Shown here: piece after piece, positions 1 through 11,217 of the stretch | Position numbering within the stretch: position 1 is the first letter of the stretch | Layout: each line of letters opens with the position of its first letter | Assembly (NCBI GenBank): GCA_021018815.1 | Contig: JAITYX010000089.1 | Location: 1,860,001-1,924,000, forward strand | Length of the DNA: 64,000 nucleotides | Source of the DNA: Talinum fruticosum | Lineage: Eukaryota; Streptophyta; Magnoliopsida; Caryophyllales; Talinaceae | Reading direction: 5' to 3' | Program-made: the position numbers and the translations under genes | Notes under the pieces: generated by a model | Seen by the model: the letters and a program-made list of their open reading frames with translations, nothing else | Database searches by the model: none | What the model was told of the DNA's origin: nothing

Positions 1-51
1 GGTTTTTGTGCAGGTGATTCAAGAGAGAGCAGCTGTGTTTTCCGGGTGATA

Positions 52-3000
52 ATGGAGGATGTTGTGGAGGAATGCAATCCACCACCAGGCAAGGACCTTC
101 ACCCCCCTCTTTTTGTTCCCAAGGGTATTTCATTGTTGGTTTTTATGTGGACTGTATGGCATTAATAGTACATGGTAATTCATGTTTGAATCATTTCGAT
201 TGGGTTTGCTGGAGACAACATTAAGAGGACCTTTGTTCGTGGGAGATGTGAGGGCATGCCCTTACTATGTTTAGGTTCTGTCTCGGATTTGATATGTCCA
301 ATTCATCTTCTTAGTTTAGACCCGAGGACTGTGTCCATGTCGTGTTTTGATAACTCATCATTTATATTGTTGAACTATATGGTAAAATCCATGTCATTTT
401 AAACCATCTGTTGGATTGCTTGTAATGTTTTATAGGTGAAGGTGGAGCAAATGATGTAGTCATTGAAAACACAGCTTCTGTTCATGGCAAACCAGTTCAA
501 GATGGTAGTGCCCCCCAAAGGTGGACTCAGAGGTGGAGGTTCTACATGAGAAAGTTACTAAGCAAATTATTAAGGCTGGCCATGGCGATAAACCATCCAA
601 ATATTCGACATGCTTTGGTGAGTAATATTCATTGAGACCTCAATCCAATATGCTGTCCTCTTTTCCTGTTAGATTGTGACAACATTATTTTCCACTTTAA
701 AAATCAGTGTATTTGCCTCAGGGTGTAAACAAGTTAGACAGCCATTAGCTTTCCCTAGGCCCTACTCATACTCATTTATTCTCACGGTATTTGAACTTTG
801 GTTGAACTTGAAACTCCTGGCTCAAGATAACTTGATTAATTGAACCTAGCTCCCAATAAGCGTTCGTTTTCTGTTGATAGCTCATGTACAACTTGTTATT
901 AGTTTTATTTCTAACTAATTTTGTTTACCACTTAATTACTAAGTTGTTTAGTGTTTTAGTACTTTATTGACTTAAATGTGAAAAGAATGCAAGGAAGCAA
1001 ATAAAGCTTATGTACAATCATTCAGTGGTTATGAGTTAATATGAGCTCTCAAATGAACTCATACATGAGCTGTCTGTGAGTACAAATGAATTGAGCACCT
1101 TGTCAAATTGAACTCAGTTATTAACCGAGCTCAAAAATATAGGTCAGACTCCATTTAGATACTAAACCCTTCAAACACTGAGTTCACTTACAACCTTGTT
1201 TTAACTTTTATTATGTGAAATTACCTTATGTCAAACTGGTTTTTCAATTGAATCATAGGCTGATGTGACAATATTTCACAGGGCAAATTATATTCATGCT
1301 AGTTTGTTGCGGTGGAACTACTTTTAGTCTTAGACTGATGTGCGCATTGTTTGTTGCCTGTTGGCATCTTCTCAGAAGGACTTCTACTGCTAAATTTTCT
1401 GGGATATCTTCTAGGTTTCAATTCCCATTAAAACTGCTTAATTTTTGTTTGGTATATTTTTATCTCTGACTGGTGTCTTGCTCAGATTTAGTCATTTAAA
1501 TGTTTATTCAGTGGCTAACTTCAGAGGCTTCAGCAATCTCTGGCCCTGTTCTCCTTTTGCACTTCAAATGTTAAAATGACTGTTCTCTTTTCCTTTCTAA
1601 CAGTGCATTATAGAGCGTGGACTGAGAGCACACAACACAAATTTGAAGATACATGGCAGGAACAACGCCCAATTGAGCTAATTTTAGGCAAAGGTATCTC
1701 CATTTTTGCCAATGCTCATAAAGCTTTTGTGATGACTTGTTACGAACAAACTTTCTGCTTGATTAAGTCATCTATGCTTGATCTGCTTTTCGTGATGGTG
1801 CTATTCCGATTATTTTTCCTCCCACACAAGTTGGAGTAAATTGTCTTCATCGGTTTGTCCATGGAACTTGTAGTTAGCAGCTTGATGGCATCTGGTCCAC
1901 CTTCCAGGGGTGAGCAACATGCCTTCCCCATTTTCAGCTTCCCCATGTCTGGACCACACACTAGCCCTACCAGGCCCAGAGGGCTTCCCCCCTTCCCCCA
2001 AAAAAAGGAAAAGAAAAACCTCGTTTCAGTATAAGCAAATTTTGCTACTGTATAAAAATGTGACCGAGAGGTAATGCTAATTGCCAAGTGTTTTGGGTTT
2101 ATGAGATCATGATAGGTAAGTTTGCTTGTTTCTTGACGTGTAATAGCTTTTATCAGGGTACATGATTGCTCATTGGGTCACTGTAGAGCTATAGAATGAA
2201 TAGGAGTAGATGTGTCCTGCGTCTAGAGGCAGTGAAGTGAAGAAAGAATCAAAGACTAATGAAAAATGTGATGAGGATCCTATAAAAAATTGAAAAACAA
2301 AAACATGATCAATACAACTGGGTCAATAACAGGCGCAAGAGAAAGTTTAATAGATACTCTCAATAAAGCTTTTGACAAGTTCTATTGCCAATTTACTTTT
2401 CTCATCTGATACGGGTCTGCATTTCTGTACATGCTGATGATAGGTCACTAGGATTCCTACAGCCTGCTGCACCCGGATAAATTGCATCTAATCTCTCTCC
2501 TGAAATAGTTTTGGTCTTGAATGCCTCACCCCTTTTACCAAATGAAGTAATCTTCTGAAATCATTCTTCTGGTGGAAATATTTGATTGCTAATTATTGAC
2601 ACATGATTGTGCTGTGCAGTCTTGCGCTATATTTGATACTGAGATTATATTCTTGTGTGATTGGCAGAGAAGAAAGAGCTGGAAGGGCTAGGAATTGGTG
2701 TATCCCACATGAAGTCTGGAGAACATGCCCTGTTACGTGTTGGTTGGGAATTAGGCTATGGTAAAGAGGGAGCTTCTCTTTCCCAAATGTTCCACCCATG
2801 GCAGATATTGTATACGAGGTTGAACTCATTGGGTTTGATGAAACCAAAGAAGTACGTAAAAATTCCCTGACAAATTCAGATGTTTTATCACGTATTTTCT
2901 GAAGGTATCTCCAGATTTTCTTCATTAGATTTGCTTCTTTGATTCTGGTGAATTAATGATCGTCTATGATATAGGGAAACCACGTAGTGACATGACTGTT

Positions 3001-4786
3001 GAGGAAAGAATTGGTGCAGCAGATCGAAGAAGAATGGATGGCAATGCTTTATTCAAGGAGGAAAAACTCGACGAGGCTATGCAACAATATGAAATGGTAA
3101 GTCCTTTAGTAGTTATTCTCGTATTGTTGTTGGAACGATATCCTTTTTTGCTTCTTCGAAGCTTCAATTCATTAATCTGTTTTCCTGTCTGCATTAGGCC
3201 ATAGCATACATGGGAGATGACTTCATGTTCCAGCTTTTTGGAAAGTACCGTGATATGGCTTTGGCTGTCAAGAATCCGTGCCACCTCAACATGGCTGCAT
3301 GTTTCATAAAGCTCAAGCGCTTTGAGGATGCCATAATGCATTGCAGCATTGTATGTACCTCATCTCACTTAAGATTGAATTAGCTTATCCTTCGAAATGC
3401 ATAGACATGAGATATTATGGTTAGGTACAAAAAGGTTCCTAAATATTCACTTTGTTAATTAAAAATTCAAAAAAACCAAACAAATCCCCTCTCTACCTCA
3501 TGGTGCTAGTTGCTGTGGAGTTCACCAGCCACATGGAAGGCAATGAGTAAAATCACTCTATAGTCTAAGGCTAAGAATGGTAAGGTGACCAGATTTTTCT
3601 ATTCAAATTCAATGAGAAAAAGAATGAAAGAATTGTCATCTGTTTCTATCGGGACCAGAAAGAAAGCTGGGACAGCAGGGAGAGACTATTTGGGTTTTTG
3701 AACTCCCAACAAGTCTCTCTGGGGGTCCACTCTAGCTGATTGAAACTGCAAGGGGAAGTGAAAGATGTATTGATGGGGGAGGAGGGAAAGGGTAGCGGTA
3801 GGAACTAGAAAGTTAGGGGATGAGGTGCCATGTTGGACTATTTCATCGGCAATTAGTTTCTTTTAGTTGAAGCCCTAATTCATAGGCAAATAGCACTGTT
3901 ATTCTCACCTTCTTTTTCTTTTATTTGGATAAATTTCTCCGTACTCCAGTTTTTTCGTTATCCGTGCACCCTACTTTCCAGATAGCAAATAATATCACAA
4001 ATTCTCTCAATTCTTTTCCTCCAAAAATTTTTATTGGTCTGTTGGAAACCACCTCTCTGCTTGTCAAGGTGACAGTTTATTCAGTCAAAATCTGATATAT
4101 TATGGATCTTGTCCAAACCTCAGGTGTGCTATGAATATTTTATCAAATAGATTCATCTCAATTACAAGGACCTCTTAATTTGTTTTTTTGGGCAAAAGGT
4201 AAATCAATCACTAAGGGATGCTTAATGTTGAGTAACCAAGATTATTGTCTTTTCTTGCCTTCTATGCTTTCGAATCCTTTAAATTGTGCAGAGGCTACTC
4301 TAGAATCTATTTTTCTCTGTTGATATTGCATAAGTGCAAAAAACAATATACTTGCAAGATTGGACCTTAAATCCCTTCATTACTACGATCAACTGTAGTG
4401 AAATTTCTGTTAGCCAGTCAAGTGGTGCTAAACATATGTTCTACCTGATGTGCTATCAGGTCCTAGCTGAGGATGAAAACAATATCAAAGCACTTTACAG
4501 ACGAGGAAAAGCAAGGGCAGAACTTGGGCAAACAGACGCAGCACAAGAGGACCTTCTCAAGGCTCGTAAATTTGCTCCTGATGATAAAGCGATTGCCAAG
4601 GAGTTGCGGGCGCTTGCCGAACATGAAAAGGCTGTCTATATGAAGCAAAAGGAGATGTACAAAGGAATACTGGGACCCAGACCCGAACCTAAACCCAAGC
4701 AAACTAATTGGCTAGTTCTCTTTTGGCAGTGGCTGATCTCATTGTTCTACCTGGTTTTCAAACGCAAACCACAAAAATCAGACTAA
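52..4786 (+). CDS. TWD1: TWD1 / FKBP42 immunophilin-like co-chaperone (two frame breaks)
   Basis: Membrane-anchored FK506-binding-protein-like co-chaperone. In Arabidopsis it binds ABCB auxin transporters and HSP90 and supports auxin transport. Exons read as 52-88, 436-617, 1604-1693, 2668-2855, 2975-3096, 3198-3350 and 4460-4786, about 366 aa, against 365 aa in Arabidopsis. Order seen: acidic N-terminus; FKBP domain (HYRAWTESTQHKFEDTW, then GWELGYGKEG); TPR region (RMDGNALFKEEKLDEAMQQYE to ALYRRGKARAELGQTDAA); basic linker; C-terminal membrane segment (LVLFWQWLISLFYLVF) with a basic tail. Exon 1 ends at a GC donor (CAG|GCAAGG); an alternative GT donor after 124 is also in phase. The frame breaks in the C-run at 511-516 and the G-run at 2768-2770; one extra base at each restores family sequence. 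The exon 4 donor (2856) adds a codon compared with relatives, and a further lost G near 2852 would explain this. The ATG is the first in frame after what looks like a 5' UTR acceptor at 11-12. Confidence 0.93.
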
Positions 4787-5498
4787 TGTATGATGCAGAG
4801 AGGCCAAAGATGGTGAACATGAGTTCATGGATTGGGAGTGAGCAGTGAACTAACCACAAGCGGAATCATATTTCAGCTCACTGAACTCTTTTCTCCCCTT
4901 GATTGCGGTTACCATATTTAGTTGTAAAGGGAGTTAATTATTTGAAGGGGCAAAAGAGGAATGAATTAGAGTGAAAGCAAAAACAAGGGGAGAAACTTAT
5001 GACACTCAAGCACAGTACTGTAGTGGTGTTTTAGTGCAAGATTCAACTAATGTTGCAATTGTATTCTGTACTACCTTTGTTGTATTTCCCCTCTCCCCGG
5101 GTTTAACCTATTATTGTACTCCCGAGCATTTGTGTTGAGTTTATAATCCCAAAACGACGTCAAATGTGTGTTATCATCATGATTGTCAATTAAGACATAT
5201 CTCACACCCTCCAAATACAGAGAATCAAAAGTTCAATGTGGGCTCATCCATCACGAGGAGAAAATATGCCATCCCTATTCACTCATCCAAAATGAGGACG
5301 ACAATGGCAGTTTTCATGGGAACATGGTGTACTGTACATTGTAAAGAATAGCATGCACTTAATCAACACTGTTCTCTACAACTAGCCTAAAATTATCTCT
5401 TAGTTATATCACATTCAACTGAGTGCAGTTTAATATTGAATTTTCTCTACAGCTAGCCTAAAATTCTCCTAGATAGATTACATTCAACTGGGAGCAGT
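4787..5498. other. Convergent 3' flanks of TWD1 and the TPR gene
   Basis: No gene seen. The stretch holds the 3' UTRs of two genes that end facing each other: TWD1 (+) stops at 4786 and the TPR gene (-) stops at 5499. The right part carries a 71-bp tandem duplication listed separately. Confidence 0.7.
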
Positions 5499-5512
5499 TT
5501 AATATTGAATAT
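5372..5512. repeat. Two-copy tandem duplication, period about 71 bp
   Basis: Units 5372-5442 and 5443-5512 both run from TTCTCTACA(A/G)CTAGCC through CATTCAACTG to CAGTTTAATATTGAAT, with several substitutions and a small indel between them. The right unit contains the stop codon and last codons of the minus-strand TPR gene, so the left unit lies in its 3' UTR and repeats the end of the reading frame. Confidence 0.85.
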
Positions 5513-8500
5513 TGTGCCTGTATTTGTCTCTGAGTACAGATAATCTTCTCTGTACAGGAAATTTCTCCTGCTTCCTACCTAATTTGTCCAGGTAGAATAT
5601 GATTTTCTTCAAGGTTACCATCACTTCCTCGCTCTCGTACCCAAACTCTTTCTCTTGAATGCTCAGAACCCTCTTCAGCAGTTCGAGCAGCTTATCATCA
5701 TCCTCCCTAATCTATTCTGTATCGACACCAGGCAGTCAAGAGTTTCCCTGCAACAGTAAAATAACCACCAGGGAAACCGCACATGAGAAGGCATAGAAAT
5801 ATGTACACTATTTGTTCTCTTATTGCTTCCTATAGTACTCCTTTTTTGGTTGGGGGTGGGGTTCAAAATGATAATTTCACCAATCTTCTATGGGATATTC
5901 AAAATGTTATTGACAACCCCTCACCTCTCTTGCTCATTCCCATGCCTCTCAATCTGTATATTATGCAGTGCTGAATGTCAAATACCTACCAGCACCTACT
6001 AAGGATTCAACCTGAGCAGGAACTTGGGAGGTTTATATGTACACATCTTTACCCCTCGGCCCTCACGAGTAGAGAGGCTGTTGACCTTGCTAAATGAGAA
6101 ATATTACCCATTATAAATCCCCCTCTTAAAACCCCCAACAGTAGGAATAAAAGATTACCAACTGGAAGGGATTCATCTCCAAAAGCTGCCTCACGGATGT
6201 GCAAAACTTCAATAGCAAGTCTCTCAGCTTCTTTATCCCGTTCTAAGTTAAACAGAGTAACTGCAAGCTGTAACATAGGAAATGTGATGGATGGATCATC
6301 AGGGCCAAGAGACTTCGTCAGGATCCGCAAAGACATCCTCAGCAAACGTTCTGCTTCCACAAAATTCTTTGAGAATGAATAGGAGGTTGCAAGGTTAATA
6401 TAGTGGGTAGCTAAGCTAGGATGATCCTTCCCTTTGTGCTTTTCACTTATCACCAAGCACTCTTCCAACAGCTGTCGACCTTCATTCCCTCTGTGAAATG
6501 AAATTTAATTCATTGTAACAACAAATGCACAAATGAATCACTACTATGATTGGACAAAAGACATCAGGAATATATGTACTGTGACCGCCCACCCCTGCAA
6601 AAAAATGTGCTGCTAGAATTGTAATTATGTGTCATAATTTGTTTCCAAAAAGCTGCAGAATAATACCTTCCAACTATGTGAAGTAATTCTGCTAAATCTA
6701 TCCTCATCTTTTCCATAACATTGTCATCCATTGCCAGATACTGCGAGTCCTTGATGAGCTCAAGACCTCTCCTGTAAAGGTAAATGGCTTCATCTGCATT
6801 TCCTGTTTTAAAAGAAAAAAACATTCAGATCTGTAGATTCTTATTTCATAAGAAAGATATCTTGACATATTACATGGTTTAAGGACTCGAGAGTATTAAT
6901 TACAAGGGCTAAAAGATATTCCAGGTGCCCCGACTTTTAACATATTTTTGGGTCAGAGGAAATGTAGGAGTATTAGGAAGTTGTCCTCTCAAGTCATTTC
7001 CAAAATAAACAGACAGTACTACATCAAATTCTGTCCAAATCAGCAACCCAGTTGGTAGCATAATTCCCTGGATGAAAAGGGCTGACTAAGACAGTGCCAC
7101 ACTGGGCGAGGAATCTTTACACATGAATATGAGCTTTGCCGTAAAAGTATGAACAAATATGAAGTTTTCACATTCAATCTGAAGTTTTTGTATGGTATCA
7201 TAGTATCACAATTAAACAAAGAGTTAGGAGCCTACAATTCAAAGCATCTTGCCAAATAGAGTATTCACAGAGGAAAGAATTGAATCTCAACTTGCATAAA
7301 CAAAATTTCAAACTACAAGAAAGTATATGAGATGAATTATTATGCCATAGAACATGTGTCTACTGACCTTGCGCACATTTCACATGGGCTAGGGAGCAAA
7401 ATGCCATGCCAACTCTTCCATCTGTTTTGCCATATAAAGTTGAATATATATTCACAATCCTATAAACAGCAGTTTAAGCCAAAGAGCGAGTCAATGATCG
7501 GATGCGAACTCCAAGCATCTACAACTCTCTATCAAAATAGTGGAAGAGATAAGACAGACCTGGTAAAAGGTTTTTCTGCTTCATTGGCTTTGCCTTGACC
7601 CAGCAGAAGGTTGCCAAGGCCAGATAAAGGTAGCACAAGATCTGCACTCTCAGCGCCATGATTTGACTCCATTATTGTAACCACCCGTTGGTAGACTTCT
7701 GCTGCTTGTGGAGCTCTTCTGCTTGAACCAAGAACTTTTGCCAATCCCAATAATGGAGTAACTAGAAAAATACTCTGTTCTCCTGAGGACATTGAAAACA
7801 TAACATCAGCTGCTCTTACTGTTTAGAAGTGAGATGGCAGTCTCAATCGCCCATGTGAAAACAGTAGCTAGCATGCGAAGGAGAAAGGGCCCTAACTTCA
7901 AATACTAAAATTACATACTGGTTTTCTATTTAAAAAGAAAATGAAAGCAACTAATGCTATAACTTAAGCTTATTTTCCATTGATTTTGTCATTCTACCTT
8001 CTTTTTTTTTTTGATAGCCATTCTACCTTTTGAGAAGTCACAAAGGATAAACCATTCAAAGGCAATAAATGGAAGAAGCACAACTTTATGAAAATTGAAA
8101 GCATGTATTCATGTGTCACACCCTAAGAGCAATTCTTAAGATAACCAAGACATAACTAGAGAAATAACAGCAACTCAATTTAACAGTACAAAAGCCCAGG
8201 CATCAAAGAGCATGAAGTAAAAGTTTGGATATACCTACCATATGTGTTATCTAATATTTTCAAAGCCCTCTCATACATGATGATTGATTTCTCAAATTTC
8301 CCCAAGGATGAGTACATGCTTCCCATGTGTACAAGTACTGAATGCAGAACGGTTTCTCCATTGTCTAAAGAATCTACAATCTTGTTCATCTGATCAATCA
8401 ATAACTAAAGTGTCAGGCATAGGAACATAAACTCACACCTTTCTCACAGCAGAAATTGCACCTTAGTAAGAAAACGAATTGCAAAGAACCAAAGAAAATA

Positions 8501-10323
8501 AACATATAATTAAGTTTGTGAGTTTTGCACAATATTAGTCTGGATATGATAAGATATCAAACTAAAGCTTCAGCTCACAAACTCTACAAAGGGAGATCAA
8601 AGAGATTACCAAGTCTAATAACGACTCAACCATCTTAAGGTTGCCAACAGCTACGTAACCCAAAGCAACAATATCCAATATTGCGGCCTCCTCAATGCCT
8701 GAAAATCCAGCATCTAGTTGCTCTTTTACTGCTTGATAATTCGCTTCAAGTAAATCTATTGCATCAATTTCCTTCCCTGTTGAAATCAAAGTTTTGACTT
8801 CATCAAATAACTCTTGTAGATGCTCCTCAAAATCATTTGCATGGTTCAAGGAGTGACTTGATCTATCAAGCAAAGGGTCAGACCTGTCAAAAATACATAT
8901 TTAAATGACTATGCCAATTAAAGCTTTCCTTTCACTAAGACTAGGCTTCCTTCCAAGTAACAGGAGTATATTAGCTATGCTAGTTGCTTTTCAACTCTGT
9001 ACAAAGAGGAGTGACATTCTACAATCAAAACTAGAGGCAGATAGCCCATAAATAATTAGTCTTATGGAGTCGTTTGAAACAAGGCTAAAGTCTAAACCAA
9101 GCCTTTCCACCATCCTGTGACGGCTTACCAATTGACTCAGCTGGCAGTCCAATAATGCAAGAAATACAAGAGATGTAATGAGACATCTATCATAATTAAG
9201 CCTTCCTCACATACCCAAAGCCGATCAATTTGATCATCAGTGGTTTTACGCTTCAATATCATTCTTCATTCAGGGTCCCTTTTTTTTTTTGGGGGGAGGT
9301 GAGTTACTCCCACATAACTAACATAAAATGCTATGATTGGAAGTACTATTATGGTCCCAATTCAAGTAGCAAGGCCCTCATCAAATTAACTCTATGCTTT
9401 AAGTTTTTTCTATTCATCTTTCACACAAATCCCATACCAATTTACCAAATATTACATCTCAAAAAAATCATATCTTCAACAAAATGACTTTCTTCATGAA
9501 CTGAGGTAGTACCATAACCCTAGCAAGATGCCCACCTTTGGATGTTCTCTGGAAATTGAACACTTGAACTAAACCCATTTCCCAGTTCAGGACCTCGTAC
9601 AGATGGTGATCTGGTCTTAGCACAAAGCACAAATGAGCGAAGTGGTGAAACACTAACACCAGGCACCTTGTAATGCTTGAAGTCATATTTTGGATGCTGG
9701 AGATAAACAGGGAAGCACAAGGTGCATTTTGCCACAGAGTTCAAATTGGGGCGGATGCAAACGACTCCCATCCTGCAATTTTAACGTTGCATGAGAAACC
9801 AAATGAATACCCAGCTTAAAAGACATGCCAAGCTCCACAAAATTGTGTTCATTAAGAACAAGAGGATGAAGACCTTGATTTTTTATAAAGAAACAAAATT
9901 CTTCTTCACTAGAGTAACTCATTCATTTATTCATCAATATTTTGGGGGGGAACCAACAAAAAGTTGTCATTTCTCCCTGCTGTGTTATCCCTGTCAATAA
10001 TCCGCTTCGCCCATATAACACTCTTATATGAATTAAATTCCCATGACGAGATGGACATTAAAATTTTCTATCGTAAGCACTTCAATAGAAGAAGCCGAGA
10101 GAATTTCTAGGGGTTGAAAATAAAATAATCAAGAACACATAGAATAAACGGAATATTAATCTCGACCCATTACAATTTCTAGACCAACCAATCAAATTAT
10201 CAGAAAATCTCAGACCCAAGAGCGAAATTGCAGCTCAGTAAACCAGAAAAAGCTTCTACCTTTGAAGCTCAGTAGGATATAGAAAATCAGAGACAAATAA
10301 CGAAACTTCAACTATGCAACCTT

Positions 10324-10359
<36 letters not shown>

Positions 10360-10421
10360 CTGTTAGAAAATGACGAAGAGGGAAGAAGGGAAGCTGCCAT
10401 GGAAGCAGTGGATTGTAGCAT
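5499..10421 (-). CDS. TPR (kinesin-light-chain-like) protein, probably plastid targeted
   Basis: Protein of the plant TPR family like Arabidopsis At2g31240 (recalled from memory); no defined biochemical role known to me. Nine exons: 10421-10360, 9772-9536, 8883-8610, 8404-8239, 7782-7560, 7459-7368, 6802-6667, 6490-6159, 5747-5499, giving about 590 aa once two bases are restored. The Ser-rich, Arg-containing N-terminus (about 100 aa, MLQSTASMAASLLPSSSFSN) looks like an organelle transit peptide. TPR helices follow from about residue 150: GKFEKSIIMYERALKILD, ADEAIYLYRRGLELI, HYINLATSYSFSKNFVEAER, KEAERLAIEVLHIREAAFGD. The last exon carries two frame breaks, at C-runs 5746-5748 and 5705-5707; one more base at each joins DCLVSIQNRLG to DDDKLLELLKRVLSIQEKEF and closes every phase. 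A second ATG at codon 8 is a possible start. Divergent from the beta-galactosidase gene. Confidence 0.85.
10328..10356. repeat. (GA)n microsatellite
   Basis: About 14 GA units. On the minus strand this is a CT tract starting immediately after the first splice donor (AACAG|GTA) of the TPR gene, so it forms the start of intron 1. Confidence 0.95.
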
Positions 10422-11217
10422 ATACGAGAGGGTTGGGAGAAGGGGCAGTGGAGAATAGAGTGGAGTATAGATAGATTTTCAAATGCCAAAAAAACAAAAG
10501 AAAAAAAACTCATCAAATACAGAGCGAGCCGGGCATTTTGCGGGGTGGTTGGGCTGAAAATGGCCCACTAACAGCCCAATTATGAACATATAGAATGGCC
10601 CATTTACTCAACTGATTATGACATAAGCATGGCCACAATACTGACAAAGTTTACCAAATTCAAAATACAAATTCATACGCTGAAAGTCCTGCAAAAACAA
10701 ATCTCAAAAAAAGTCCCGTCAAAACAAGTGTTGTGTGTTAGCTATAATAATACGTCTATGTTTGAACAAACATGTAAATACATCCATGCATGTAATCAAC
10801 ATAAATCGATTCACGCGCTTTGTTACTTATTTTTCTTAAACAATGTTTTAAACTTGTGTCTTGTTAATTGTTGATGGAGAAAATACGTGATACGCTTCTC
10901 GGGCCAATAATATCTTGACTTAAACTACAGAAAGGTTGAAACCCACGGAAAAAAAAATGGGAAGCTTGCACATTGCATGTGTGTGTTCTCAACATTTAGT
11001 GAATTTTAGGTAATTGAGCTCAACAAGCATATCAAACGAGTTGATTTAACCCTGATCCACACAATCTGTTTTTGCTAGATTTAGAAGTCAAAATTGGAAC
11101 AATTCCAGACAGTGACGAAAAATAGGGATCAAGGTCTGAACTTAAAAGACCCTTATAAAAAGGCCCTGACCAGTTTCTTGCAAATTTCTTGCTGTCCATT
11201 TAATTCATCGAATAAAA
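10422..11217. other. Shared upstream region of divergent TPR and BGAL genes
   Basis: About 800 bp between two divergent start codons. No coding signal seen. The half next to 11218 contains a good TATA element (listed separately); the half next to 10421 is CT/GA-rich and has no clear TATA. Confidence 0.6.
11154..11160 (+). promoter_or_regulatory. TATA box of the beta-galactosidase gene
   Basis: TATAAAA, 58 bp upstream of the BGAL ATG, which leaves a short 5' leader of roughly 30 nt if transcription starts about 30 bp downstream. Confidence 0.6.

Noticed and set aside
1740..2087. 115-aa minus-strand frame in a TWD1 intron
   Set aside because: Intronic, low complexity, no homology recognised.
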